Positions 33,998 to 42,958 of a stretch of DNA of 64,000 bases are shown piece by piece. Where the stretch lies: positions 30,712 to 94,711 of the forward strand of contig JAFXAZ010000038.1 of the NCBI GenBank assembly GCA_017521985.1, given 5' to 3'. This DNA is from Lachnospiraceae bacterium. Lineage in GTDB: Bacteria > Bacillota > Clostridia > Lachnospirales > Lachnospiraceae. The notes beneath the pieces are model-generated. The model made no database searches and was not told the DNA's origin. It was given only the letters and a program-made list of their open reading frames with translations. Position 1 is the first letter of the stretch. Each line of letters starts with the position of its first letter. Position numbers and translations under genes: made by a program.

Positions 33998-35428
33998 ATG
34001 CAAATAATAAGTAAATATAGAAAATTAAGCGATCCTGCAAAAGCTTCAATATGGTTTACAATATGTAGCATTCTTCAAAAAGGTATTATGTTTTTGACAA
34101 CACCAATCTTTACAAGAATGCTTTCTACAACAGAATACGGTTATTATACCGTGTTTATGTCTTGGTATGCAATTATTTCAATTTTTACAACATTAAACTT
34201 GTCAGCAGGTGTTTATAATAAGGGGCTTATCAAATTTGAGGATAAGAATATGTTGACAGCATCGTTTTTGGGACTTTCAACATTTCTTTCAATAATCACA
34301 CTCATTATTTACCTTCCATTTAGAGAATATTTTAATGGGTTACTTGAATTGACGACACCATTTGTGATATTAATTTTCATCGAATCTATTTTTCAGCCAG
34401 CTTTTTTGCTTTGGTCAGTTGGAGAGAGATTTGATTATAAGTATAAAAAGCTTGTAATAGTTACATTGATTATTTCGGTTTTAAATCCGGGATTAGGTGT
34501 TTTTCTGCTACATATTTTTGGAAAAGAAGCAATTTGGCGTGTTGTTGCGTATGTGGTAACAGATGTGGTTGTAGGTGTGATACTTGGCAGATATATTTTC
34601 TTAAAGGGCAAGACTTTATTCAATGTTATGTATTGGAAGTACGCCTTGAAGTTTAATTTGCCACTTATTCCACACTATCTATCTATGACATTGCTAAATC
34701 AGGCAGATAGGTTAATGATTAATAGCATGGTTGGTTCAAGTCAGGCCGCAATATATAGTATTGCCTTTACGATCTCAAGTATGATGAGTGTAATTACAAC
34801 AGCAATTAATGGTTCATTTATCCCCTTTTCTTATAAAAGTCTTAAGGAAAAACAATATTTAAGTATTGGTGGTGTAGCCAACCAACTGTTACTCATAATA
34901 GCTGTTTTATGCACAGGTACTATGTTATTTGGTCCAGAATTAATATGGGTTGTTGGTGGAGAAAAATATGTAGATGCAATTTGGATTATACCGCCTGTTG
35001 CAGCTTCTGTTTATTTTATGTTTTTATATCCATTGTTTGGAAATATTGAATTTTACTATGAAAAAACCAAATATGTAATGATTGCTTCTTGTATTGGTTC
35101 TGTAGCTAAGATATTGTTAAACTACATATGTATTCCGATATTCGGTTATTTATCGGCGGGATATACTACATTATTATGTTACATTTTATTTTCATTAGGG
35201 CATTACTTTTTTTATCGTAAAATATGCAAGGAACAGGAAATAGAAGAAGATATTTACAACATTAAAATGATATTCCTAGTATCCGTGGTTATGCTTATTG
35301 TAATGGGGCTGATGACGCTTTTATATAAATCAGTTGCACTTAGATATTCCGTTATTTTCATTTTGTTAATAATTTTAATTGTAAAGCGTAAATATGTAAT
35401 TGCATCAATTAGAAGTATAAAGAGATGA
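33998..35428 (+). CDS. Wzx-type flippase (MATE/MOP-family polysaccharide exporter)
   Basis: The 476-residue membrane protein has about 12-14 transmembrane helices and the MOP-family N-terminus ICSILQKGIMFLTTPIFTRM followed by TTEYGYY. It would flip the lipid-linked repeat unit across the membrane. It is the last intact gene of the AT-rich variable region. Confidence 0.9.
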   Translation: MQIISKYRKLSDPAKASIWFTICSILQKGIMFLTTPIFTRMLSTTEYGYYTVFMSWYAIISIFTTLNLSAGVYNKGLIKFEDKNMLTASFLGLSTFLSIITLIIYLPFREYFNGLLELTTPFVILIFIESIFQPAFLLWSVGERFDYKYKKLVIVTLIISVLNPGLGVFLLHIFGKEAIWRVVAYVVTDVVVGVILGRYIFLKGKTLFNVMYWKYALKFNLPLIPHYLSMTLLNQADRLMINSMVGSSQAAIYSIAFTISSMMSVITTAINGSFIPFSYKSLKEKQYLSIGGVANQLLLIIAVLCTGTMLFGPELIWVVGGEKYVDAIWIIPPVAASVYFMFLYPLFGNIEFYYEKTKYVMIASCIGSVAKILLNYICIPIFGYLSAGYTTLLCYILFSLGHYFFYRKICKEQEIEEDIYNIKMIFLVSVVMLIVMGLMTLLYKSVALRYSVIFILLIILIVKRKYVIASIRSIKR

Positions 35429-35522
35429 AATGAATATTCTCGTACGGTGAAACCACCAATCCGGCAGGCAGGAAACCGCATGTCCGGGCTGACAGAAACC
35501 GTTTAAGCGAGTAAATGAATTT

Positions 35523-36256
35523 ATGCGGGAAAATGTTACCTTTGTGTTTAAGTCCTTTGAACGGCAACGGTTGGCGACTATAAAAATATACAACGTTATT
35601 ATCCGGGTATAAACGTAATTATTGTTGACGATAGCAGCAAACCCTTGGAATTAACTGATCCGGGGCTTCAGATTGTTCAATTGCCATTCAACAGTGGTCT
35701 TAGCAAAGGGTTAAATAAAGGACTGGAGTTAGTGCAAACTCCGTTTGTCGTACGAATGGACGATGACGAATTGCTGACGCCGTATTCAAATTTCCATGAA
35801 CAATTAGAGTTTCTTCTCGCGAATAGCGAAATTGATCTTGTAGGAATTCTTCCCATGAATCTGCCATTAAGAAATCATTGGAAAAAGCAAGGGATTGATG
35901 AATACCAAAAATTCAACATGGCAAATGCTCCAAAACCACTAATCATTCCACATGGAACGGTAATCGATGCCAATCATGTGGTGCTGGGCAAAGTTCCTAA
36001 TATCTTTATTGCCAGAACGGATAAGTATCGCAATCTAGGATATGATGACAATATCAGGATGATCGATCATCATGAATTTTTCTTCCGGGCGGCCGGAAAT
36101 ATAGTGTCTGTTCTCGACCATTCCTGTTTTGTTGCACACATCCATTCCCCTTTTGATCATGCGTATCATGTGTATAGGAATGATATCCTTGGAGACAAAC
36201 AATATATTGCATTAAAGCATGCAGGGTATTTTTTAGCTAAGAACTTAAAAATGTGA
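35523..36256 (+). pseudogene. Glycosyltransferase (GT2-like), frameshifted near 35590
   Basis: The frame from ATG 35523 reads MRENVTFVFKSFERQRL and hits a stop near 35614. The expected continuation QRYYPGINVIIVDDSS runs in another frame from 35591 and stays open to 36256. It includes the DxD-like VRMDDDELLTPYS and MIDHHEFFFRAAG. A single-base indel, plus a likely short loss, breaks the gene. The base composition is more balanced than the genes upstream. A shortened copy of its 3' part lies at 40851-40927. Confidence 0.75.
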
Positions 36257-36299
36257 TGTTTTTGCTTGCAATGGGGTCATTTAAAAAGAGGAACACCAA

Positions 36300-37013
36300 A
36301 TGAACAATATGAACATATCAGAAAACAACCTACTCCCATCTTTCCGGGATTCCATTTTCCAGAACTGCGCTGATATCCTACAGGACTATGGCGAGGTCGC
36401 TATCGACACCGTCCTCGAACCGGGCATATTCTCATCCTTGCCTATTGTCAGCACAGTCACCGCCATCTGCAAGGCGGGTCTAAACATCAAGGAGCGTAAT
36501 TACCTCAGACAGACCCTAGCCTTTATCAAGGGATTCCACAGCGGAACCATTGATCAACAGAAACTTGATGACTACCGTAATACATTGATTTCTGACACCA
36601 AACGAGCAGAAAGGGAACTTGGCCGTGTAATGGTCATTTTGGATTCCACTATAGAGCAGGAGCAGTCAGAGGTATTAGGTCGTTTTTACAAGGCGTATGT
36701 GTGGGGAAGCTATGACTGGGATACTTTTCGTCAGTTATCTTCGGCCAATCAAAGGTTGTTTTTCAATGATTACGAGGTGCTGAATTTTATAGAACTACGT
36801 TACGTGAACAGTGACGAAGTAAGTGCTATGCAAAGATGTAGTATCGAGCGTTTGCAGGCACTGGGATTGGTTATAGCAGAAGGTGAGATTAAGATGACCT
36901 GTGGAATGTCTGAGTTGAAAAAGTATTGGTATTATTTATCGAGACTGGGAATATTGTTTTACTTTTATAGTCAGGAAGGGAATGCGGAGAAGAAGTTGGC
37001 GTTTAAGGAGTAA
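36300..37013 (+). CDS. Conserved hypothetical protein, helical, possible immunity-type protein
   Basis: The 237-residue protein is not recognised with confidence. A central hydrophobic stretch IFSSLPIVSTVTAICKAGL (about residues 43-61) is followed by KERNYLRQTLAFIKGF and a long helical region. The C-terminal half looks winged-helix-like (LGLVIAEGEIKMT). It ends 5 nt before the nucleotidyltransferase-fold gene, so the two may be an operon. A decayed piece of its 3' end is at about 42310-42340. Confidence 0.6.
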   Translation: MNNMNISENNLLPSFRDSIFQNCADILQDYGEVAIDTVLEPGIFSSLPIVSTVTAICKAGLNIKERNYLRQTLAFIKGFHSGTIDQQKLDDYRNTLISDTKRAERELGRVMVILDSTIEQEQSEVLGRFYKAYVWGSYDWDTFRQLSSANQRLFFNDYEVLNFIELRYVNSDEVSAMQRCSIERLQALGLVIAEGEIKMTCGMSELKKYWYYLSRLGILFYFYSQEGNAEKKLAFKE

Positions 37014-37018
37014 TTTAG

Positions 37019-38281
37019 ATGAACATAAACACAAATGTAACCACTGAAAATACATATGACGGTTTTTGGGCACTTTTACGGAGCACTCTCTGGGGCGAAG
37101 AGCGTTTTCCTTTTCCTATGAACCAGGATACTCACTTTGATTGGGATGAGATTTGCAAGGAATTGGCTTGGCATGCCATCCATGTTTTGCCTACAGACCT
37201 GCTTTGCCGTGTGGATTCGGCACATCAGCCAAGGTATCTGATGCTTGCCAGTCGCAGTGTTTCACACTGGTATGCCATTATGGAGGGGCAAAAGGCACTG
37301 TGTGAGCAGCTTCAGGCTGCAGAGATTCCTTTTGTAATTTTGAAAGGAGCAGCTTCTGCTTGCTATTATCCTCAGCCGACTTATCGTCAGATGGGTGACA
37401 TTGATTTTTTGGTTCCACCGGAGCATTTTGAACGTGCACGTCTTTTGATGCTTGAGCAAAATTATAAGCCATTAGATGAAGACGATTTTCGGCATATAGA
37501 ATTTCAAAAAAATGGTGTTCTTTTTGAATTGCACAGGGCGTTTGCAATCTTTAACGACCGGGAACGTGCGAAGCTTTTGGACGATTTGCTTTTTGCGGCT
37601 TTCAAACGTCTTGAGACTGCCACTTTAGAAGGATATTCCTTCCCAATGTTTCCGCCATTGGAAAACGGACTCGTCCTGTTGGGGCACATTAACCAGCACC
37701 TGGAAGAGGGGCTTGGGCTACGCCAAATTCTCGACTGGGCTTTGTATGTGGACAAGGCTCTTAATGATGATGCATGGGAGCATACCTTTGCACCTATTGT
37801 TCGACGTCTCGGTCTGGAAAGACTTACCATTACCGTGACGCGAATGTGCCAGCTTTATTTGGGATTACGTCCGGATATTACCTGGTGTGCATCCGCAGAT
37901 GAGAAGGTATGTGACAGCCTCATGAATTATATCATGGAGCAGGGCAACTTTGGACGCAAGGTTGACACAGGAAGTCATAAAACCGTCAAGGTTTTAAGTA
38001 GATTACAAAATATCCCGGGCTTTTTCAAGCGGATACAACACTATGGCATGCGACGTTGGCCTGCCTTGAAAAAGTATCCCCGCCTCAAGCCATTGCTTAC
38101 CCCTTTTGCCTGGTTTTGGCAGCTTTGCCGATACCTTCATCTGGGCTTAAAGCGTGAACAACCATTGAAAGGCCTTATGCAAGATGTCAAAAAGACCCGC
38201 TCAAAGGACGCCCTCATGGAAGAGCTGGGCGTAAAGCGGATAAAGAAAGGAACCGCAACACGGGATGGGGTGATGTATTAG
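37019..38281 (+). CDS. Nucleotidyltransferase-fold protein (NTP_transf_5-like)
   Basis: The 420-residue protein has the nucleotidyltransferase motif MGDIDFLVPPEHF (about residues 124-136). It is preceded by IPFVILKGAASACYYPQPTYR, the typical layout of the NTP_transf_5 family. Such proteins are found in polysaccharide, peptide and defence loci; the substrate is unknown. The C-terminal part is basic. Two further partial copies of its 3' end occur at 39457-39797 and 41185-41229. Confidence 0.8.
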   Translation: MNINTNVTTENTYDGFWALLRSTLWGEERFPFPMNQDTHFDWDEICKELAWHAIHVLPTDLLCRVDSAHQPRYLMLASRSVSHWYAIMEGQKALCEQLQAAEIPFVILKGAASACYYPQPTYRQMGDIDFLVPPEHFERARLLMLEQNYKPLDEDDFRHIEFQKNGVLFELHRAFAIFNDRERAKLLDDLLFAAFKRLETATLEGYSFPMFPPLENGLVLLGHINQHLEEGLGLRQILDWALYVDKALNDDAWEHTFAPIVRRLGLERLTITVTRMCQLYLGLRPDITWCASADEKVCDSLMNYIMEQGNFGRKVDTGSHKTVKVLSRLQNIPGFFKRIQHYGMRRWPALKKYPRLKPLLTPFAWFWQLCRYLHLGLKREQPLKGLMQDVKKTRSKDALMEELGVKRIKKGTATRDGVMY

Positions 38282-38290
38282 TTGCGTTGG

Positions 38291-38406
38291 ATAGACGATA
38301 AATCGTCTTTTGTATATTGAGATTTTTATTTTAAATAAGGACACTTGTTGGATGTTTGGCTAAGTACAGGTTGTTTAGACATGAGATTGGTATAAAACTT
38401 GAGGCT
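38291..38406 (+). pseudogene. Decayed fragment of a DUF3990-like gene
   Basis: This stretch repeats the start of the gene at 42351: the shared palindrome AGACGATAAATCGTCT and following text (38292-38317), then degenerate similarity up to GAGATTGGTATAAAACTTG. It has no open frame. Confidence 0.65.
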
Positions 38407-38447
38407 GGAAACGATTGACTATGTAGGAATACCGATGTACAATTTTT

Positions 38448-38474
38448 ATTGAGGTCGCAATTTGCGACCTCAAT
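38448..38474. repeat. 27-nt palindrome upstream of the ORF6N gene, repeated inside it
   Basis: The palindrome has 13-nt arms (ATTGAGGTCGCAA / TTGCGACCTCAAT) around one base. A 25-nt copy occurs inside the coding sequence at 38724-38748. It lies 42 nt before the ATG, so it may be an operator or a recombination site. Confidence 0.75.
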
Positions 38475-38516
38475 AGAAAAGGCTGGGAGATAATTGATTT
38501 GGTCGGAAAAACAGAA

Positions 38517-39455
38517 ATGAATGTTCCTGTAATAGTAGACAGTACAGAGGAAAAAATTGAAAATTTAATTCATTATGTACGCGGACAACAGGTTATGATA
38601 GATAGTGATTTGGCAATGCTATATAATGTTGAAACAAAAAGACTGAATGAAAGTGTGAAGAGAAATTCTAAACGTTTTCCTGAAAGTTTTTGTTTCCAGC
38701 TGACTGAGGAAGAGTACATTGAGTTGAGGTCGCAATTTGCGACCTCAAAGACTGAAATTGAGCCCACATCTACTAAAGGTGGTAGAAGATATTTGCCATA
38801 TGTTTTTACGGAGGCAGGAATAGCAATGCTTTCTGCGGTGTTGAGAAGTGATGAAGCTATTCATGTAAGTGTAAATATTATGAACACCTTTGTGAAGATG
38901 AGACGGTTTCTTGCAGAGAATGCGTTGATGTTTGACAAAATACAGAGTCTTGAATTAAAACAACTGGAATATCAAAAAGAGTCCAATGAAAAATTCAATC
39001 AGATTTTTGCGTACATATCTGAACATGAAGAAGTAGAACAAAAAATATTTTTTGATGGTCAGATATATGATGCCTTTAGTCTGTTGGTAAGTCTTGTGGG
39101 AAAGGCAGAAAAATCAATTGTGTTAATTGATAATTATGTTGATGTTGATACTTTGAATATCTTGTCAAAAAAGAAAGCTGGGGTAGATGTTACTATTTAC
39201 ACGGTTCGAAGAACTCGCTTGGCAAGTCAGGATATTGCTAATTTTAACAGTCAGTATCCAACCTTGACTATAAATTATACAGATGTTTTTCATGACAGAT
39301 TTCTTATTATTGATGAGACAACGGCATATCATATAGGCGCATCGGTTAAAGATGCAGGAAAGAAGTGTTTTGGTATTACACGGATTGAAGACGTGAAGAT
39401 TATTTCGGATATTCTGCAACGATTAAAAATTGAAGCAGAAGATGAAAACAATTAA
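38517..39455 (+). CDS. ORF6N-domain protein with C-terminal phospholipase-D-like domain
   Basis: The 312-residue protein has an N-terminal ORF6N domain (about residues 8-110, with VMIDSDLAMLYNVETKRLNE and RRYLPYVFTEAGIAML), a DNA-binding module common in phages. A helical linker leads to a PLD-like domain with HDRFLIID in place of a standard HxKx4D motif. Members appear in mobile DNA and defence islands as regulators or effectors. The ATG is preferred; TTG at 38499 is an alternative with a GGGAG site. A perfect palindrome in codons for LRSQFATS is repeated upstream. Confidence 0.75.
   Translation: MNVPVIVDSTEEKIENLIHYVRGQQVMIDSDLAMLYNVETKRLNESVKRNSKRFPESFCFQLTEEEYIELRSQFATSKTEIEPTSTKGGRRYLPYVFTEAGIAMLSAVLRSDEAIHVSVNIMNTFVKMRRFLAENALMFDKIQSLELKQLEYQKESNEKFNQIFAYISEHEEVEQKIFFDGQIYDAFSLLVSLVGKAEKSIVLIDNYVDVDTLNILSKKKAGVDVTIYTVRRTRLASQDIANFNSQYPTLTINYTDVFHDRFLIIDETTAYHIGASVKDAGKKCFGITRIEDVKIISDILQRLKIEAEDENN
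38724..38748. repeat. Intragenic copy of the ORF6N-associated palindrome
   Basis: The sequence is identical to the core of 38448-38474 and encodes the residues LRSQFATS of the ORF6N domain. Confidence 0.8.
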
Positions 39456-39456
39456 A

Positions 39457-39797
39457 ATTCCTTTCCCCTGCTTCCACCATTGGAAAAAGGACTCGTCCTG
39501 TTGGGGCATATTAACCAGCATCTGGAAGAGGGGCTTGGGCTGCGCCAAATCCTTGACTGGGCTTTGTATGTGGACAAGGCTCTTGATGATGATGCATGGG
39601 AGATGGGACGCAACTCCTTTTGCCTGGTTTTGGCAGCTTTGCCGATACCTTCATCTGGGCTTAAAGCGTGAACAACCTTTGAAAGGCCTTATGCAGGATG
39701 TTAAAAAGACCCGCTCAAAGGACGCCCTCATGGAAGAGCTGGGCGTAAAGCGGATAAAGAAAGGAACGGCAACACGGGATGGGGTGATGTATTAGTT
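39457..39797 (+). pseudogene. Partial copy of the nucleotidyltransferase-fold gene with an internal deletion
   Basis: 39457-39603 matches about 37635-37781, and 39614-39797 matches 38101-38284, both at high identity. About 310 bp are missing in between and the frame changes at the junction. It retains the exact 3' end including the stop codon and following bases. Confidence 0.85.
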
Positions 39798-39943
39798 GCA
39801 GCATTTCGGGGGTTTTTCAAACAAGAACAAATAAAGACGATATATCGTCCACGTCTGCTTGCTGTTGGTGGTATATTATAAGTAATTCCTAATTTGTCCA
39901 ATGAAAATGTGTTTTATTTTAAAATAATAAATATAAATATAGG

Positions 39944-39972
39944 TTGCAAAAATTATTGCATGCCCATATAAT
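39944..39972 (+). promoter_or_regulatory. Promoter of the toxin-antitoxin-like pair, with embedded dyad
   Basis: TTGCAA (39944-39949) and consensus TATAAT (39967-39972) have a 17-nt spacer. A TGCAA / TTGCA dyad (39945-39960) overlaps the -35 and spacer, a plausible autoregulation site. Confidence 0.7.
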
Positions 39973-40029
39973 AAAAGTGAGGAATATTACAATTAGTTAT
40001 GAGTCATACTGCTAAAGGAGGTGTTAGAT

Positions 40030-40224
40030 ATGGCAACTTCAAGTATTACCAAAAATTTTGTCGTTTTTGGTACAGAACAAGTAGAAATGTTTGCAAATGC
40101 CATTGAAGAATCATATCAAGAATCTCTTCGTAAAACGCCAAGTTCCAATCTGAGAATAACACATTTACGAAGCCCAGAAGAAGTGAAAAAATTTATGGCA
40201 AAGAGGACGAACACAAGTGCTTAA
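40030..40224 (+). CDS. Small antitoxin-like protein partnered with a GNAT
   Basis: The 64-residue protein begins MATSSITKNFVVFGTEQVEMF. It has a short strand-forming N-terminus, then a helix and a basic tail ending KKFMAKRTN. A strong AAAGGAGG site precedes the ATG. Its end overlaps the start of the GNAT gene by 8 nt. Size, order and overlap match antitoxins of GNAT toxin-antitoxin pairs. It is not a recognisable ribbon-helix-helix DUF1778 protein, so the role is inferred. Confidence 0.65.
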   Translation: MATSSITKNFVVFGTEQVEMFANAIEESYQESLRKTPSSNLRITHLRSPEEVKKFMAKRTNTSA

Positions 40225-40828
40225 TGATATAACTGTCTTTAACATTCGTGAGTACTTGTCAGATAAAGACGATAAAATTCTCGGAGAGGAAATGTTGCAA
40301 CAAATTCTCTCCGAGTTTTCATGTGAAAAGAACTCAGATGTTGAAAAATTTTTAAAAGGAAAGTCAATCGAATTTACAAAGAAGAATCAATCGGTAACAT
40401 ATTTAGTTTTTTCTAACGAGGACGCTGCATTGGTGGGATATTTTACACTGACAATCAAACCAATTGTAGTGAAGGCAGATAGCTTTAGTAATACGATGAA
40501 ACGAAAGATTGCAAGAGTAAGTGAATTGGATGTTACACATGGTACATATACGCTTTCTGCATATTTAATTGCACAACTGGGAAAGAATTATTCAGAAGGA
40601 TTAAGCGAGAGAATTACGGGTAAACAATTACTACAGGCCGCAATTGATACAATTAAAGAATTACAGTATATGGCTGGCGGCATGGTTATTTTTTTAGAGG
40701 CCGAGGACAATGAAAAACTGATGGAGTTTTATGAAGGACAAAATGGTTTTAGAAAATTTGCTACAAAAGATACAAAAAATGAAGCAGAGGATTCACATGT
40801 GTTGATACAATTGCTAAAGGTAATGTAG
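40217..40828 (+). CDS. GNAT-fold acetyltransferase, candidate toxin
   Basis: The 203-residue protein has the GNAT core: YLVFSNEDAALVGYFTLTIK, then LDVTHGTYTLSAYLIAQLGKN and a C-terminal MVIFLEAEDNEKLMEFYEGQ-NGF. The Y-E-x2-GF ending is typical. It starts with GTG inside the preceding small gene. In this layout GNATs often acetylate aminoacyl-tRNA and arrest growth, but other acetyl acceptors are possible. A fragment of the GT2-like pseudogene follows directly. Confidence 0.75.
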   Translation: MLNDITVFNIREYLSDKDDKILGEEMLQQILSEFSCEKNSDVEKFLKGKSIEFTKKNQSVTYLVFSNEDAALVGYFTLTIKPIVVKADSFSNTMKRKIARVSELDVTHGTYTLSAYLIAQLGKNYSEGLSERITGKQLLQAAIDTIKELQYMAGGMVIFLEAEDNEKLMEFYEGQNGFRKFATKDTKNEAEDSHVLIQLLKVM

Positions 40829-40850
40829 AAAAATCAACTAATAATAGTGT

Positions 40851-40927
40851 GATCGACCATCACTTCCGAACGGCCGGAAATATAGTGTCTGTTCTCGCTC
40901 ATTCCTGTTTTGTTGCACACATCCATT
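40851..40927 (+). pseudogene. Duplicate fragment of the GT2-like glycosyltransferase gene
   Basis: The stretch matches 36061-36147 with a short internal deletion and few substitutions. It retains the segment encoding the AGNIVSVL and CFVAHIH region. It is non-coding here. Confidence 0.85.
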
Positions 40928-41184
40928 GTGCAAATAAGATTGCGCAAGTTGGAATAAAGCACATTGTATATTTTGAGCCATATGAATTATGATCCATATT
41001 TTGAAGCTGAAGTATGTGTGAAATGTGGTAAAATGGAGAGAAAAAAGAGTAAAGAAGTTCAAAAGATAAAGTTTCAGCAAACCCAAAGAGTTGAAATTGC
41101 GAGACAAATTCTTGGAGCAATGGTGGCTCGATGAGGCCGGTCTCTTGCTGGGATAATATTCATTACGAGTAGCGTAAAACAGAG
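40928..41184. other. Unassigned non-coding stretch
   Basis: No credible gene, repeat or RNA element is recognised here. Minus-strand frames in it lack ribosome sites and look spurious. Confidence 0.5.
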
Positions 41185-41229
41185 AAAGAAAGGAACCGCA
41201 ACACGGGATGGGGTGATGTATTAGTTGCG
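41185..41229 (+). pseudogene. Third copy of the nucleotidyltransferase gene 3' end
   Basis: The 45 bp are nearly identical to 38242-38286 and 39755-39799, including the TAG stop codon and the following GTTGC. Confidence 0.85.
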
Positions 41230-41256
41230 ATGGATTTTATGCTATAAGAATGCGAA

Positions 41257-41293
41257 AAAGCCAATGAACATGAATTTCATGAGCATTGGCTTA
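41257..41293. terminator. Hairpin, probable terminator
   Basis: The stem AAGCCAATG / CATTGGCTT encloses an inner ATGAATTTCAT palindrome, with an A-rich 5' side (GCGAAAAAG). On the minus strand it would be followed by a short U-run and could end the PemK-like transcript from 42134. Confidence 0.5.
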
Positions 41294-41450
41294 ATCCTTG
41301 TGATATCACGCCATAAGCGCGAGCATTTGACGTTACGTCTTTCTGTACTTAAATGTTAGCACAGAATAGCTGTATTGTCAATTCTAGTATATTCAAAATT
41401 TTATAAAAAGATACACCAAAAAGATACAGAATAAAATTCTACGGGGGTAC

Positions 41451-42134
41451 CTATGTGAGCTTCTTTCTGAGTTCCTCGTTCTCTGCAAGTAAATTTTTAA
41501 TGGTAGCCGCTAAATCTTCTTTTTCAGTTTCTAAAGCACCCTTCTCATTTTTTAATGTTTCAATTTCTTTATCCTTTTCTATTAATTGTATTTTATGTAG
41601 TGGAACGGAATTAAGGATTAAAGTGTCAATACAATTTAAGATACAAGTGGAAGTAGTACCGATAGTTGAAATGACACGGTTTTTGCTTATCCATCGTAAG
41701 CCATTGGTCTGGATTCCTGTATTGCATGAAAAACCGTCAGCAGGAGTTGCATCCACTATTTCAGGGTATCCTTTGCCATATTTCTTGGAACTGCAAGGAG
41801 CAACTAGAATAAAATTACGATTCTGATCTAACACAACGCATGGATGTGTAAAGGAAGGTTCATGTTTAAAATTCGTAGCACCCAAGTCTGCGAAGATAAT
41901 TGTTCCACGAGCATACCCCGTCGTATTGATTGTTGCACGGTTAGAAAGCCATCTATCTGCATTATTTGTCCAATGAGCCATTTCGTATGTTGAAAAATTT
42001 TTCAGAGCATCATTGGTATTTATTAGAGAATGTGCAAAGATTGGATAAAGGGCAGTATCATTTTTCCCTGATGTTTGTTTTGAATCTAATTGTTTTGACA
42101 AATTATCAACTAGTGTTCGATTAATTGATATCAT
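41451..42134 (-). CDS. PemK/MazF-fold protein with C-terminal coiled coil
   Basis: In this 227-residue protein, residues about 70-170 follow the PemK/MazF beta-barrel pattern (YARGTIIFADLG, HPCVVLDQNRNFILVAPCSS, RVISTIG). An N-terminal helical extension of about 65 residues and a C-terminal coiled coil (about 180-225) are additions to the usual 110-residue toxin. No antitoxin gene is adjacent on the same strand. The usual catalytic Arg of MazF lies in the YARG segment. It may be an mRNA interferase-like effector; a solitary function is uncertain. Confidence 0.7.
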   Translation of the reverse strand: MISINRTLVDNLSKQLDSKQTSGKNDTALYPIFAHSLINTNDALKNFSTYEMAHWTNNADRWLSNRATINTTGYARGTIIFADLGATNFKHEPSFTHPCVVLDQNRNFILVAPCSSKKYGKGYPEIVDATPADGFSCNTGIQTNGLRWISKNRVISTIGTTSTCILNCIDTLILNSVPLHKIQLIEKDKEIETLKNEKGALETEKEDLAATIKNLLAENEELRKKLT

Positions 42135-42350
42135 AACAAGGGTCCTTTCTATTTCAATCGGAGCAAGATGAGTGAGATGGGGAGGGATTTTTTTAATTCA
42201 TAGTTGCATCTGTTGTATTATCTAAGTAAAAGTATAACATGATACATACAGAAAATCATTACTAACATTCTTGAAATTGCTTAAAAAATTATAAAGTTGA
42301 AATAGCGAAATTACATAGTCAGGAAGGAAATACGGAGATTAATACTAGCT

Positions 42351-42951
42351 ATGATGGAGAGTATAGACGATAAATCGTCTTTTGTATATGGGGATATTTA
42401 TTTTTTATGTGAACATTTGTGGGATGATTGGCTAATTACGGGCTATTTGGGGCAAGAGATTGGTATAAAACTTGCTACCCCCAGTTATGAACATGCAGCG
42501 ATTACTGCTCTAAGAACCACAGATAAATATAATGCAAAGAATGGTACAAATGAGGAACCATATATAGTGGAAATAGATTTTGATTGTCGTAAAGCAAACT
42601 TAACAATGATGTCATATCCTAGGCATTGTAAAGAATGGGGAAATTTTATATTAAATAATAGATTGACGGATAAAACTTTAAAAGCATATAATATAACTGT
42701 GCATAATCAGGATGCACGTTATGATGTTTGTTGGGGCGAAATAGCAGATGGTAATATTGTGAATATTGCATAATGAGGGGATTATATCACTAGAAGATGT
42801 TGATTTTAATAATTTTCTGAAAGCGAATGGTAGAGTATTCCCTCTTCAATATTCTTTTCACACACCAAAAGCTATTTCTTGCATCAATGTCTTATCGTGT
42901 GGTACAATACATAATAAACAAAAGTATCAAGATAAAATTGGGAGAAGGTGA
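42351..42951 (+). pseudogene. DUF3990-like protein, frameshifted near 42770
   Basis: The first frame (42351-42773, 140 residues) ends with the DUF3990-like stretch CKEWGNFILNN...YDVCWGEIADGNIV. The expected C-terminal segment ISLEDVDFNNFLKANGRVFPLQYSFHT continues in another frame from 42766 to 42951. The N-terminus lacks the family's usual start, and no good ribosome site precedes it, so the gene is probably both truncated and frameshifted. DUF3990 proteins are toxin-associated, with a distant ADP-ribosyltransferase-like fold. A decayed copy of its start is at 38291. Confidence 0.6.
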
Positions 42952-42958
42952 GGACAGT

